Below are positions 29,506 through 38,728 of a DNA stretch of 64,000 bases, in pieces. Below the pieces are notes generated by a model that was not told where the DNA came from, made no database searches, and saw only the letters and a list, made by a program, of their open reading frames with translations. The position numbers and the translations under genes are program-made. The stretch lies in the NCBI RefSeq assembly GCF_023715205.1, contig NZ_JAMBNR010000006.1, positions 124,001 to 188,000 on the forward strand, in the 5' to 3' direction. Positions within the stretch are counted from its first letter, which is position 1; each line of letters opens with the position of its first letter. Source of the DNA: Mesobacillus maritimus. Lineage in GTDB: Bacteria; Bacillota; Bacilli; Bacillales; Cytobacillaceae.

Positions 29506-31323
29506 ATGACCAACGAATCACAGGTTAAAAAACTCCCTGCTAGGAGTGAAGTTCCTGTAGAAGATACTTGGAGATTAGAAGATATATTTACGAACGATGA
29601 AGCATGGGAAAAAGAGTTTCAGGCTGTGAAAGAATTATTACCAGCTGTACAACAGTTCCAAGGGAAATTAGAAGAGGGTCCTGAACAACTTTATGAGGCG
29701 CTACAATACCAAGATAAACTTCTAGAGCGTTTAGGAAAACTCTATACATATGCTCATATGAGATATGACCAAGATACAACGAATTCTTTCTATCAAGGGT
29801 TAAATGATCGTATTAGTAATCTTTATTCACAAGCCGCAAGTGCTTTAGCGTTTATCGTTCCTGAAATTCTATCGATTGATGAGAGTAAGGTTAAGGAATT
29901 TCTCAATAAAAAGGAAGAGTTAAAGCTATATGAACATGCGATTGCAGAAATTAATCTTCAACGTCCGCATGTTTTATCCGCTGAGCAAGAGGCACTACTT
30001 GCTGAAGCGTCAGAAGTAATGAGTTCGCCATCTAATACATTTGGAATGTTGAATAACGCAGATATAGAGTTCCCTACTATTAAAGATGAAAATGGCGAGG
30101 AAGTGGAGATTACACACGGACGCTATATTCGCTTCTTAGAAAGTGAGGATCGTCGGGTAAGAGAGGATGCTTTTAAGGGTGTTTATGATACGTATGGAAA
30201 GTTTCGTAACACTTTTGCGAGCACATTAAGCGGGAATATAAAGAAAGATAATTTTAACGCTAGAGTTCGTAACTATAAGTCGGCTAGAGAAGCTGCATTA
30301 GCAGCAAATAATATCCCGGAAACAGTTTACGAAAATTTAGTAGGCACAATTAATAACAACCTCCATTTGTTGCATCGATATGTGAAACTTCGTAGAAAGG
30401 TTTTAGGTGTCGATAAGCTTCACATGTATGACCTTTATACACCGCTTGTTAAAAATGTGAAAATGGAAATCCCTTATTCTGAGGCCAAAGACCTTATTTT
30501 GAAAGGGTTAGCTCCAATGGGGGAAGAATATGTTGGCCTATTAAAAGAAGGATTTGAAAACCGCTGGATCGACGTTCAAGAGAACAAAGGCAAACGAAGT
30601 GGGGCTTATTCTTCTGGGGCTTATGGGACAAATCCATATATCTTAATGAATTGGCAAGATAATGTAAATAATTTATTTACTTTAGCCCACGAGTTAGGTC
30701 ATTCTTTACACAGTTACTATACGAGAGGAAATCAACCATATGCTTATGGGAATTATTCAATCTTCGTTGCAGAGGTAGCTTCCACGTGTAATGAGGCTTT
30801 GTTAAATGATTACTTATTAAAATCAATTGATGATGAACAAAAACGGTTGTATTTATTGAATCATTATCTAGAAGGTTTCAGAGGAACTGTCTTTAGACAA
30901 ACAATGTTTGCTGAGTTTGAACATCTGATTCACCAACAAGCTCAGGAAAACCAGGCATTAACAGCAGATTCTCTAACCCAGGATTATTATGAATTAAATA
31001 AAAAATATTTTGGGGAAGAAGACATTGTAATAGATAAAGAAATTGGACTTGAATGGTCACGTATTCCACATTTTTATTATAATTATTATGTTTATCAATA
31101 TGCGACTGGTTATAGTGCTGCAACTGCTCTTAGCAAGCAGATTCTTGAAGAAGGGAAGCCTGCTGTGGACCGCTACGTAGACTACTTAAAGGCTGGTAGC
31201 TCTGATTATCCAATTGAGGTATTGAAAAAAGCAGGAGTTGATATGACTAGTTCGAAACCAATAGAAGACGCATGTAAAGTATTTGAAGAAAAGTTAAATG
31301 AAATGGAAGCTCTTTTATCATAA
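29506..31323 (+). CDS. pepF: Oligoendopeptidase F
   Basis: Cytoplasmic M3-family zinc peptidase that cleaves short peptides. The 605-residue product contains the metal motif HELGH in TLAHELGHSLHSYYT with the third ligand Glu in FVAEVASTCNEALL. Length is normal. Start ATG 29506 (MTNESQVKK) has GGAGG 9 bases upstream; the in-frame ATG at 29476 has none. It follows coiA after 119 bases; in B. subtilis it is yjbG. A terminator follows. Confidence 0.95.
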   Translation: MTNESQVKKLPARSEVPVEDTWRLEDIFTNDEAWEKEFQAVKELLPAVQQFQGKLEEGPEQLYEALQYQDKLLERLGKLYTYAHMRYDQDTTNSFYQGLNDRISNLYSQAASALAFIVPEILSIDESKVKEFLNKKEELKLYEHAIAEINLQRPHVLSAEQEALLAEASEVMSSPSNTFGMLNNADIEFPTIKDENGEEVEITHGRYIRFLESEDRRVREDAFKGVYDTYGKFRNTFASTLSGNIKKDNFNARVRNYKSAREAALAANNIPETVYENLVGTINNNLHLLHRYVKLRRKVLGVDKLHMYDLYTPLVKNVKMEIPYSEAKDLILKGLAPMGEEYVGLLKEGFENRWIDVQENKGKRSGAYSSGAYGTNPYILMNWQDNVNNLFTLAHELGHSLHSYYTRGNQPYAYGNYSIFVAEVASTCNEALLNDYLLKSIDDEQKRLYLLNHYLEGFRGTVFRQTMFAEFEHLIHQQAQENQALTADSLTQDYYELNKKYFGEEDIVIDKEIGLEWSRIPHFYYNYYVYQYATGYSAATALSKQILEEGKPAVDRYVDYLKAGSSDYPIEVLKKAGVDMTSSKPIEDACKVFEEKLNEMEALLS

Positions 31324-31354
31324 GAGAGCAACACTTCTATTAGTAGATCATGTT

Positions 31355-31391
31355 AACGGGATGGAAAATTTCTATCCCGTTTTCTTTTTAT
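31355..31391 (+). terminator. Terminator after pepF
   Basis: AACGGGAT / ATCCCGTT with an 11-base loop and the tail TTCTTTTT. Confidence 0.82.
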
Positions 31392-31393
31392 AA

Positions 31394-31577
31394 GGCTCTT
31401 TTCTCAAATATTTTTGCTTTTTAAAGAAAATATAGAATGATTTAGCTATTGATTTCATTCCATATTCGTTTATAAAAGGAGAAAAGAACTTACAAACTAA
31501 GTAGTATCGCAGAGAAAAGCCTCTTTCTCGTTAAAAGCGGCTCTAGGATTTTAACAACAATCCTTATGAAAACATCC
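31394..31577 (+). repeat. MITE-like repeat, copy C
   Basis: About 184 bp from GGCTCTTTTCTCAAATA to CCTTATGAAAACATCC. Shared inner landmarks: ATGATTTAGCTAT, GAACTTACAAACTAA, AGGATTTTAACAACAA. Immediately after the pepF terminator. Copies C and E are the most alike. From 31590 to 31655 a short GC-richer piece (CTTGAGCGAAGCGAAGTGGC) follows, possibly a scrap of another repeat. Confidence 0.78.
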
Positions 31578-31672
31578 TTTATTAAGGAGAATAGGCTCCG
31601 CTCCTGAAATGCTTGAGCGAAGCGAAGTGGCTAAAGCGGAAATCAATAACAGTATTTAACAGAAGCTATGTG

Positions 31673-31849
31673 TTAAAAACCTTTAAATCTTTTACGATCG
31701 TTTAAATAAATGAAAAAGACCAGTAATGTCAGAAATAAAATTGGCCCACTTACAAAAAGAGGGACAATATGCATAAGCCCTAAAACATGCAATCCGAATG
31801 CAAACAGGTTAGCGAGAGTTAGGATGATTACGGGAAAGCTTTGTTTCAA
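31673..31849 (-). CDS. Small two-helix membrane protein, unknown
   Basis: A 58-residue frame starting with TTG at 31849, behind a very strong GGAGGGAG. The protein begins MKQSFPVIILTLANLFAF and has two hydrophobic helices separated by MHIVPLF, ending with a basic tail NDRKRFKGF. The pattern of charged ends and helices is that of a genuine small membrane protein. A frame on the other strand (31710-31943) is its shadow. Not recognised as a named family. Confidence 0.65.
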   Translation of the reverse strand: MKQSFPVIILTLANLFAFGLHVLGLMHIVPLFVSGPILFLTLLVFFIYLNDRKRFKGF

Positions 31850-31955
31850 TTATCTCCCTCCAAAAGCGATAAAAGGTAGTATTACTAGATTGTATGAGCG
31901 AGAAAAGGGGTACATGCTCAAATATGACAATATTGTGAAATGATGAGCAGTAATA

Positions 31956-31984
31956 TTGTTTTAAGATCAGTCCCATGATATATT
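31956..31984 (+). promoter_or_regulatory. Sigma-A promoter of the RoxS-like RNA
   Basis: TTGTTT (31956-31961), 17 bases, TATATT (31979-31984). TTGTGAAAT at 31933-31941, about 15 bases upstream of the -35, resembles a ResD box or a Rex half-site; both proteins control RoxS in B. subtilis. Confidence 0.7.
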
Positions 31985-31990
31985 TATATC

Positions 31991-32112
31991 GTGAAGTTGA
32001 TCACAAACAAACATATACCCCTTTGTTTGACCGTGAAAAATTTCTCCCATCCCCTTTGTTCGTATTATATAGAAAAGGACCCTACAGCCCGTTGCTGTGG
32101 GGTCCTTTCATT
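31991..32112 (+). ncRNA. roxS: Small regulatory RNA RoxS / RsaE
   Basis: A trans-acting small RNA of Bacillaceae and Staphylococcaceae that represses central-metabolism mRNAs through C-rich loops. The sequence carries the hallmark conserved blocks ACCCCTTTGTTTGA (32028-32041, within TATACCCC...) and GTGAAAAATTTCTCCCATCC followed by CCTTTGTT, then a terminator hairpin AAAGGACCCTACAGC / GCTGTGGGGTCCTTT. Predicted length about 120 nt, close to known RoxS. It sits convergent to spxH and shares its terminator. Strong recognition from the conserved central region. Confidence 0.93.
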
Positions 32113-32115
32113 TTA
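32074..32115. terminator. Bidirectional terminator of roxS and spxH-yjbI
   Basis: Fifteen-base stem with one G-T pair and loop CCGTT. Plus-strand tail TTTCATTTT; minus-strand tail TTTTCTATAT. Confidence 0.85.
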
Positions 32116-32210
32116 ATAATAGGAATAAATTCAATTACTACTTTCAACATGAAGTGATGTTCAATCAAGTTGTTTGTCTTCGCTTTTAAGGATGCTAAGT
32201 GCAAAAAAAT

Positions 32211-33095
32211 CTACTCCATATTTTCATTAAAGCGCCAAAACATCCCATACTTTGCAGGTATTTGTTCAACGATCTGTTTAAGTTGTAGCTTTTTTAATTC
32301 TTTCTCCGCTTTTTGAACAGTCATATTGTAAACAACAGCTACTTCTTTAGTTGCTACTGTTTTATAATGCCTCAAGAACTCCTCCAAAGGAGGTGGAGAA
32401 GAAGGCTCTGGTTTAGTAGGGAGCATTTCCTCTAGAATTTGAACATATACTTCATATGGATACAAGCCTGTTACTTTAAGCCCTTCCTCCTCAACATTGG
32501 AGTTAAAGAAAACAAGGGTTGGGATTTCTTGTACCTCCATCTCGGCTGTAATGGTTAGATCACATTGAAACGCTTTTGCAGCACTTTCAGAATGTAAATC
32601 GGTTAAAAACTCATCAACATCCAAACCAACACTTTTTGCACATTCTTTTAACACTTCCATACTCGAAATGTTTTGTTTTTCCAAGAATAAGTACTCCTGA
32701 AGCTTGCGCAAAAACTGTAATCCTTTTTTTCTTCCTTGGAGTTCAGCCGCTTTTATTGCAACCGATGCAAGAAAAGGTGAAGATACTGGGTTCTCAAACC
32801 ATAGATTACCATCGCAAGACATACCGGTCCGGCTGGCAGTTTTTTCCCATAAATCTGCAATGTTCTCATATTGTTTCTTACGGCCAAGGTTAAGAGTCGT
32901 TAGCTTTCCGCTTAAAATATGGCGAAGTAAGAAATAATGTCCATATTCGGCAAGTAACTTTTTTACTATAGGTTCTAGTGCCCAACATTCTGGGCATAGA
33001 GGGTCAACGAACGTATAAATTTCAAGCGGCTTTTTATCATTTTGATTTGCTACCAAACCTGGTTTTAACAAATCTTCTCGTTTCCAAATCACCAT
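32211..33095 (-). CDS. spxH: SpxH (YjbH), ClpXP adaptor for Spx
   Basis: DsbA-like protein that binds Spx and speeds its degradation by ClpXP, losing activity under oxidative stress. The 294-residue product has a thioredoxin-type motif CPEC in [14 protein letters not shown], a helical insert, the cis-proline-like segment QEIPTLVFF, and a C-terminal tail with helix-turn features. It is translated after yjbI with a 7-base overlap, the same operon order as in B. subtilis. Its target Spx is encoded 5.4 kb upstream in this window. Confidence 0.93.
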   Translation of the reverse strand: MVIWKREDLLKPGLVANQNDKKPLEIYTFVDPLCPECWALEPIVKKLLAEYGHYFLLRHILSGKLTTLNLGRKKQYENIADLWEKTASRTGMSCDGNLWFENPVSSPFLASVAIKAAELQGRKKGLQFLRKLQEYLFLEKQNISSMEVLKECAKSVGLDVDEFLTDLHSESAAKAFQCDLTITAEMEVQEIPTLVFFNSNVEEEGLKVTGLYPYEVYVQILEEMLPTKPEPSSPPPLEEFLRHYKTVATKEVAVVYNMTVQKAEKELKKLQLKQIVEQIPAKYGMFWRFNENME

Positions 33096-33493
33096 TCATC
33101 ACCTGGTTCCCCATCATCTGGTGTGTTGACCATATGTTGAGCGGTGAAGACGAGCCTAGCATAAAAATCCTCTCTTAAAGGTCCATTAAGACCAACCTCA
33201 TCCATTGCATCCTTCATACACGATAGCCATGCTTTTGCTCTTGTAGGGGTTATTTCAAACTGAAGATGCCGTGCTCTGAGCATAGGATGACCATGTTCCT
33301 GCGTATAAAGCGCAGGTCCACCTAAATATTGAGTTAAAAACTGCTTTTGTTTCCGCGCAGTTTCAGTTAAGTCATCAGGAAAAATAGGAGCAAGATCAGG
33401 ATGCTGTGCTACCCGAGTATAAAAGGCGTCTACTAATTGATGCAGCATACCCTCGCCGATGGCTTCGAATGGTACGGACTTATTCTCGACCAT
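33089..33493 (-). CDS. yjbI: Group II truncated hemoglobin YjbI
   Basis: The 134-residue protein is a short 2-on-2 globin: [20 protein letters not shown] forms the B/C region, [27 protein letters not shown] contains the E and F helices with the proximal His (in HPMLRARH), and a Trp in [14 protein letters not shown] marks group II. Probably binds oxygen or nitric oxide, or works as a peroxidase; in Staphylococcus aureus and B. subtilis it is linked to yjbH in an operon. Starts at ATG 33493 behind AGGAG. Confidence 0.93.
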   Translation of the reverse strand: MVENKSVPFEAIGEGMLHQLVDAFYTRVAQHPDLAPIFPDDLTETARKQKQFLTQYLGGPALYTQEHGHPMLRARHLQFEITPTRAKAWLSCMKDAMDEVGLNGPLREDFYARLVFTAQHMVNTPDDGEPGDEW

Positions 33494-33678
33494 TTTAAAA
33501 CTCCTTTGTTATAATAATTTTAAAAATCGCTCATGTTTCGAGCCACTCAGGAAAGATAATTCTAGAAAATATTGAGCTTGCAACTTTCGACATCTCTTGA
33601 GCTTTTCTATCTATGATTTATATTTTAACAATGCAAAAAATATATCTCAAACAAACAGCTTTGGGATTAGAAGTTATT

Positions 33679-34269
33679 TCAAATATTTTCCTGCTCTTTT
33701 TGTTTTTGTTTATAAAACCTCATCATTTTATTATCGGTTTTTCGCATGGGGATTTGCAATTGGTGAAGGATGTTCTGAAAGTTCCTCAACCCTATTTGTT
33801 CATCCTCTACCTCAAATTCTAGTTCGAAATCCTCTGTGTTGAGATATTGGCTATGGTCTAATACAATCAGTCCATCTTTATACTTCTTTTCTGCTCTTTT
33901 TGTTGTCAAAGATCCAAAGTACGAAACAGATTCATTTGGATGCAAAACTTCTGTCAAAATGGGCAAAACTGGGCCTTTAGGTAGGTTTCCGGTTTGCATC
34001 ATGTTCTGTTTTTCCCTTTCGGTCAGAATTTGATTCGTTTCGAGTAAACCAGTAGGTGCCGGTTGTTTTAAAGTTAACTCCATATGCTCCGACTTTTCTC
34101 TTATTCTAAGAGCGCAGCCCTGTTTTTTTAAAGAGAAACTAGGTGTATCAAAATAGTGATTGATTTGGGTTTTAAAATCTTCTGTACTAAATTGTAAAAA
34201 AGTAGTTAGTTCTATAAACTCGTCTTTCGTTAACAAATTTTTGAATTCGATTTCAATATGTTGTGACAT
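33679..34269 (-). CDS. yjbK: YjbK, CYTH-domain phosphatase
   Basis: The 196-residue product begins MSQHIEIEFKNLL, with the CYTH signature ExExK (Glu6, Glu8, Lys10), and continues with the tunnel-fold basic and acidic residues (YFDTPSFSLKKQGCALRIR, ELTLKQP, DGLIVLDHSQYL, ELEFEVED). CYTH proteins hydrolyse triphosphates, often tripolyphosphate or thiamine triphosphate. Divergent from yjbL-relQ, as in B. subtilis. The 185 bases to the left before yjbI hold no gene. Confidence 0.9.
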   Translation of the reverse strand: MSQHIEIEFKNLLTKDEFIELTTFLQFSTEDFKTQINHYFDTPSFSLKKQGCALRIREKSEHMELTLKQPAPTGLLETNQILTEREKQNMMQTGNLPKGPVLPILTEVLHPNESVSYFGSLTTKRAEKKYKDGLIVLDHSQYLNTEDFELEFEVEDEQIGLRNFQNILHQLQIPMRKTDNKMMRFYKQKQKEQENI

Positions 34270-34419
34270 TTAAATAATCCTTTCTCAAGAAGATGGGGAA
34301 AATCTAAGGCTTTATAGGGACATATCAGTAAGGACTAGCTCCTAAATATATAGACTCTCCATATAGGTAAAGTTTATCTCTATATGATAAAATGGAAAAG
34401 GAAAATTGGAGGTTGAAAA

Positions 34420-34788
34420 ATGATGAAACAAAGAATACATATCAAAAAAGCAGAGATAAAGGACCAGAAACTATTGTTGTACACAGATGAGACTATACCG
34501 GTTGAACAACTCCTTCCTGGAGGTCAAATGTTAGTAGATTCTGACCAATTATCTTTTATTTACATAGCAGAGTTAAATGGAGAATATAATTATGTCACAA
34601 TCCATGATGAATTTTGGCAGATAATAAAAGACAGTCTGGACCAAAATATGGAGGTTTACTTAACTAATCATGGGGAACAGCTCCAGTTAACAAGCTTCAA
34701 AGACGAAATGGCATATTTAATAGAGAATATTAAAGGGAATAGTAATTACGGAGAAGAGATGGTTGAGAAAGTAGAAAGAATTTTTTAA
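34420..34788 (+). CDS. yjbL: YjbL, hypothetical protein
   Basis: A 122-residue, acidic, soluble protein with no membrane segment. It begins MMKQRIHIKKAEIKDQKLLL and has the YIAELNGEYNYVTI and YLTNHGEQLQL stretches. By position, between yjbK and relQ, it corresponds to B. subtilis yjbL, of unknown function. GGAGG lies seven bases before the first ATG. Possibly cotranscribed with relQ. Confidence 0.75.
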   Translation: MMKQRIHIKKAEIKDQKLLLYTDETIPVEQLLPGGQMLVDSDQLSFIYIAELNGEYNYVTIHDEFWQIIKDSLDQNMEVYLTNHGEQLQLTSFKDEMAYLIENIKGNSNYGEEMVEKVERIF

Positions 34789-34860
34789 ATAAATCTTCAT
34801 CCGTAATAATGGAAGATGAATAAAACTTCCAACAAGACCAGACAGGATGAGGTGACTTGC

Positions 34861-35499
34861 TTGAAGCATTGGGAACATTTCCTAGAACCATATAAACAAG
34901 CAGTTGAAGAGCTTAAAGTGAAATTGAAGGGGATGCGAAACCAGTATGAACAAAATACGGATCATTCCCCGATTGAATTTGTAACGGGAAGAGTAAAGCC
35001 AATTGCAAGTATACTTGATAAGGCCAATCAAAAAGGAATCTCCTTAGAAAAACTCGAGGAAGAAATGCAGGATATAGCTGGGCTGCGCATCATGTGTCAG
35101 TTTGTAGATGATATTAAACCAGTTGTAGAACTCCTTCGAAACAGGAATGATTTTGAATTTGTTGAGGAAAGGGATTATATCTCTTATCAAAAAGCAAGTG
35201 GCTATCGTTCATACCATGTTGTCATACGGTACCCGGTTCAAACAATTAATGGGGAAAAAAAGATCCTCGCTGAATTACAAATCAGAACATTAGCAATGAA
35301 TTTTTGGGCAACCATCGAGCATTCGATGAATTATAAATATAAGGGCCAAATCCCTGAGGACATCCGTTTGAGATTAAAAAGAGCAGCGGAGGCAGCTTTT
35401 AGTCTTGATGAGGAAATGTCGAAGATTCGTGATGAGATTCAAGAAGCTCAAGTGTTTTTTTTGAGAAAAAAAGAACAACAGCAAGATAAAGAGAGTTGA
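34861..35499 (+). CDS. relQ: Small alarmone synthetase RelQ (YjbM/SasB)
   Basis: Makes (p)ppGpp from ATP and GDP/GTP as a tetramer without a hydrolase domain. The product of about 212 residues has the synthetase motifs EFVTGRVKPIASIL, MQDIAGLRIMCQF, ASGYRSYHVVIRYP and ELQIRTLAMNFWATIEHSMNYKY. I prefer TTG 34861 (preceded by GAGGTG) because relatives start at that point; the ATG at 34816 would add 15 residues and has GGAAG touching the start codon. It forms an operon with nadK and yjbO downstream. Confidence 0.92.
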   Translation: MKHWEHFLEPYKQAVEELKVKLKGMRNQYEQNTDHSPIEFVTGRVKPIASILDKANQKGISLEKLEEEMQDIAGLRIMCQFVDDIKPVVELLRNRNDFEFVEERDYISYQKASGYRSYHVVIRYPVQTINGEKKILAELQIRTLAMNFWATIEHSMNYKYKGQIPEDIRLRLKRAAEAAFSLDEEMSKIRDEIQEAQVFFLRKKEQQQDKES

Positions 35500-35538
35500 G
35501 GTAAGCTATATCGATAATGGTGATGAGGTGGTGGAACG

Positions 35539-36333
35539 ATGAGGTTTGCAATAACATCAAAGGGTGATGCTAGATCGAATACACTCATGCACAAGATGCG
35601 GACTTATTTACAAGACTTTGATCTTCAATATGATGAGGATCAACCTGATATTTGCATATCGGTTGGAGGAGATGGAACACTTCTTTATGCTTTTCATCGT
35701 TATAGTAGCCGGCTAGATAAAATGGCTTTTGTAGGGGTACATACTGGCCATCTTGGATTCTACGCTGATTGGGTTCCAGAAGAAATTGAAAAATTAGTCA
35801 TTGCGATTGCAAAAACTCCTTATCAAGTGGTGGAATACCCACTACTTGAAGTGATTATTCGGTATCAACATGGAGGTCGAGAAACTCGCTATTTGGCTTT
35901 AAATGAATCGACTGTTAAATCAGTGGATAGTACTCTTGTAATGGACGTTGAAATTAGAGGGCAGCATTTTGAACGTTTTCGAGGAGATGGGCTTTGTGTA
36001 GCCACTCCATCAGGAAGTACAGCATATAACAAAGCATTGGGAGGCGCGATTCTTCATCCGTCCTTATCGGCAATTCAATTAACGGAAATGGCATCCATTA
36101 ATAATCGGGTGTTTCGGACCGTAGGGTCGCCACTTGTTTTACCTGCCCATCATACCTGTATTTTAAAACCGGTAAACCGCCCGGACTTTCAGGTGACAAT
36201 TGATCATCTAACTTTACTACATAAGGATGTAAAATCGATTCAGTTCCGCGTAGCAGATGAAAAAATGCGTTTTGCGAGGTTCAGACCTTTTCCGTTCTGG
36301 AAAAGGGTGCATGATTCCTTTATTTCGGATTAA
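35539..36333 (+). CDS. nadK: NAD kinase
   Basis: ATP- or polyphosphate-dependent phosphorylation of NAD to NADP. The 264-residue product has the family motif GGDGT in [14 protein letters not shown], the LNESTVKS motif and [21 protein letters not shown] of the C-terminal beta domain. In B. subtilis this is ppnKA (yjbN), one of two NAD kinases, and it also follows relQ. RBS GATGAGGTGG precedes the ATG. Confidence 0.94.
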   Translation: MRFAITSKGDARSNTLMHKMRTYLQDFDLQYDEDQPDICISVGGDGTLLYAFHRYSSRLDKMAFVGVHTGHLGFYADWVPEEIEKLVIAIAKTPYQVVEYPLLEVIIRYQHGGRETRYLALNESTVKSVDSTLVMDVEIRGQHFERFRGDGLCVATPSGSTAYNKALGGAILHPSLSAIQLTEMASINNRVFRTVGSPLVLPAHHTCILKPVNRPDFQVTIDHLTLLHKDVKSIQFRVADEKMRFARFRPFPFWKRVHDSFISD

Positions 36334-36359
36334 AATCAGTAGAATAAACAGGTGGAAAT

Positions 36360-37268
36360 ATGAATAATTGCTTTAAATTAACCTGGACGGTTTCTGGAAG
36401 GGAAGAATTACAATTACTGCGTGAGTTTTTAATGACACGCAACATTTCTAAGGCCGCTCTCACGGATATTAAGTTTAAAGGTGGAGGTCTCTATGTAAAT
36501 GGAGACCCAGTTACTGTTCGCTATCTTCTCAAAGCGGGAGACGTAATTGATGTATATTTCCCCCCTGAAGAACCTTCGGCTGGTGTGAAAGGTGAATCGA
36601 TCCCTCTTAATATTGTCTATGAAGATGAATTTCTTTTAGTGATCAATAAGCCTGCTGGAATGAACACGATCCCTTCAAGAGAGCATCCGGTGGGAAGCTT
36701 GGCGAATGGAATAATTGGGTATTATAACGAAAAAGGGCTAAAGGCTACTGCTCATATTGTGACACGACTAGACCGTGATACATCGGGTCTTGTACTAATA
36801 GCAAAACACCGTCATATTCATCATCTCATGAGCAAACTGCAAAAGACTGGTAAGTTGAAGAGAATTTATGAAGCCTTTGTCGAGGGGAGCTTTGCCACAG
36901 ATAACGGGATTGTTGAGGCTCCAATTGCCCGAAAATCCAGTAGTATTATCGAGCGAGAAGTAAGTGAAAACGGACAATATGCTTTTACCAGTTATTGGGT
37001 TATCAAACAATTTGACGGGTTCAGCCATCTCCAGTTACAATTGGAAACTGGTCGAACCCACCAAATACGCGTCCATATGTCCTTTATCCAACACCCGTTG
37101 TTAGGAGACTCTCTTTATGGGGGAAACAAGGACTTGATATCTAGACAGGCGCTGCATTGTCGTGAAATAAACTTTTTACATCCGATTCACCAAGAAGAAA
37201 TGAAGTTTATTGCACCACTTCCAAAGGATATGGAGAACATCTTAATAAAAAGCAAGCCTTCCATTTAG
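36360..37268 (+). CDS. yjbO: RluD-family pseudouridine synthase YjbO
   Basis: Isomerises uridine in rRNA or tRNA. The 302-residue product has an N-terminal S4-like segment (ISKAALTDIKFKGGGLYVNG) and the RluA/RluD catalytic motif VTRLDRDTSGLVLIAK, in which the Asp of LDRDTSG is the nucleophile, plus GRTHQIRVHMSFIQHPLLGD. The target site cannot be deduced. It is 26 bases after nadK; its stop lies within the terminator hairpin. Confidence 0.9.
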   Translation: MNNCFKLTWTVSGREELQLLREFLMTRNISKAALTDIKFKGGGLYVNGDPVTVRYLLKAGDVIDVYFPPEEPSAGVKGESIPLNIVYEDEFLLVINKPAGMNTIPSREHPVGSLANGIIGYYNEKGLKATAHIVTRLDRDTSGLVLIAKHRHIHHLMSKLQKTGKLKRIYEAFVEGSFATDNGIVEAPIARKSSSIIEREVSENGQYAFTSYWVIKQFDGFSHLQLQLETGRTHQIRVHMSFIQHPLLGDSLYGGNKDLISRQALHCREINFLHPIHQEEMKFIAPLPKDMENILIKSKPSI

Positions 37269-37279
37269 GCTTGCTTTTT
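37248..37279 (+). terminator. Terminator of relQ-nadK-yjbO
   Basis: AAAAGCAAGCCT / AGGCTTGCTTTT with a 7-base loop and a T tail; the left arm is inside the end of yjbO. Confidence 0.88.
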
Positions 37280-37334
37280 AAAAAAGGTGTTTTAACGATA
37301 ATAGAGGTTTGGCAAGAGAAAAGGGGGGGCGTGT

Positions 37335-38717
37335 ATGTCTGAATTAAGTCAAGAGACACAGCAAAAACAGCATATGGATAAAGAACTTTTGATTGAAGCA
37401 CTCCAAACAGATAATATTGACGAGTTTCGATCAGAATTTCTTGAACTGCATCCTTATGATCAAGCTACTTTTTTTAAAGAGTTAATCAAACAGCATCGGC
37501 AATTAGTCTATCATTTTCTTTCTCCACAAGAAATGGCCACTATTTTTGAAAACCTTGAGGTTGAGGATAATGAATATAGTGAAATGCTGGCTGAAATGAC
37601 ACCAGATTATGCTGCAGATATGCTGTCAAATATGTATGCGGATGATGCGGTAGATGTCCTAAACGAACTTGATAAAGATCAAGTGGTTAGTTATTTAACA
37701 ATAATGGATCGTGATTCAGCTCGGGAGATAAAAGAATTACTCCATTATGAGGAATATACCGCAGGTAGTATTATGACGACCGATTTTATTGCGATAGCTT
37801 CGAATCAAACGGTGCGATCCGCAATGCATATTTTAAAAAGTAAAGCGCCCAGTGCAGAGACTATCTACTATGTCTATGTAATTGACGACGATAGACGGTT
37901 GGTTGGGGTGTTGACCCTCAGAGATTTAATTGTGAACGACGACGATATCATGATCTCAGAAATTATGTACGACCGTGTTGTCTCTGTTTCTGTAGGGGAG
38001 GACCAAGAAGAGGTTGCAAGAATGATGCGGGATTACGACTTTCTTGCGCTGCCTGTAGTCGATTTTCAAAATCATCTCCTTGGAATTATAACAGTTGACG
38101 ATATTATTGACGTTATGGAAGAGGAAGCTTCCGATGACTACTCTAAACTTGCCGGGATAGCCGATTTAGATACAATTGACCGGAATCCGATTTCTGCTGC
38201 GAAAAAACGATTACCTTGGTTAGTGATTTTATTATTCCTTGGTATGCTAACAGCAAGCCTGATTGGAAGGTTTGAAAAAACTTTGGATCAAGTAGCCATT
38301 CTTGCTGTATTTATTCCACTGATTGCTGGAATGGCAGGGAATTCTGGTACACAAGCACTAGCGGTTGCTGTACGGGGCCTTGCAACTGGTGATCTTGAAA
38401 ATGAGAGTAAATTGAAAATTATTGCTAGAGAAGCGGGCACTGGAGTCATTACCGGTTTGACATGTGGGATATTGGTGATTTTTGTTATCTATTTTTGGAA
38501 AGGGGATTTATTCCTCGGCATCCTTGTGGGAATTTCCATCTTCTTCACCCTAATCGTCGCAACGTTAGCTGGTTCATTTGTTCCATTGATTATGCACCGT
38601 TTGAAAATTGACCCAGCAGTGGCATCAGGCCCTTTTATTACAACGATTAATGATATCATTTCTATTTTAATTTACTTCGGGATTGCTACTGCATTCATGA
38701 GTTATCTTACTAGCTAA
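37335..38717 (+). CDS. mgtE: Magnesium transporter MgtE
   Basis: Magnesium channel whose cytoplasmic domains close the pore when magnesium is plentiful. The 460-residue protein has an acidic N-terminal MgtE-N domain (ADMLSNMYADDAVDVLNELD), two CBS domains (EEYTAGSIMTTDFIAI and MISEIMYDRVVSV) and five membrane helices with the pore motif PLIAGMAGNSGTQALAVAVRGLATGDL. Start ATG 37335 behind GGGGGGG. No M-box leader is visible upstream. It overlaps no neighbour but is only 11 bases from yjbQ, so probably one transcript. Confidence 0.93.
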   Translation: MSELSQETQQKQHMDKELLIEALQTDNIDEFRSEFLELHPYDQATFFKELIKQHRQLVYHFLSPQEMATIFENLEVEDNEYSEMLAEMTPDYAADMLSNMYADDAVDVLNELDKDQVVSYLTIMDRDSAREIKELLHYEEYTAGSIMTTDFIAIASNQTVRSAMHILKSKAPSAETIYYVYVIDDDRRLVGVLTLRDLIVNDDDIMISEIMYDRVVSVSVGEDQEEVARMMRDYDFLALPVVDFQNHLLGIITVDDIIDVMEEEASDDYSKLAGIADLDTIDRNPISAAKKRLPWLVILLFLGMLTASLIGRFEKTLDQVAILAVFIPLIAGMAGNSGTQALAVAVRGLATGDLENESKLKIIAREAGTGVITGLTCGILVIFVIYFWKGDLFLGILVGISIFFTLIVATLAGSFVPLIMHRLKIDPAVASGPFITTINDIISILIYFGIATAFMSYLTS

Positions 38718-38728
38718 GGGGGGAAAGG

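Noticed and set aside
31710-31943. A 77-residue frame on the plus strand
   Set aside because: It opposes the small membrane protein at 31673-31849, which has a much better RBS and composition.
31975-32157. A 60-residue frame on the plus strand
   Set aside because: It runs across the RoxS RNA and its terminator; no RBS.
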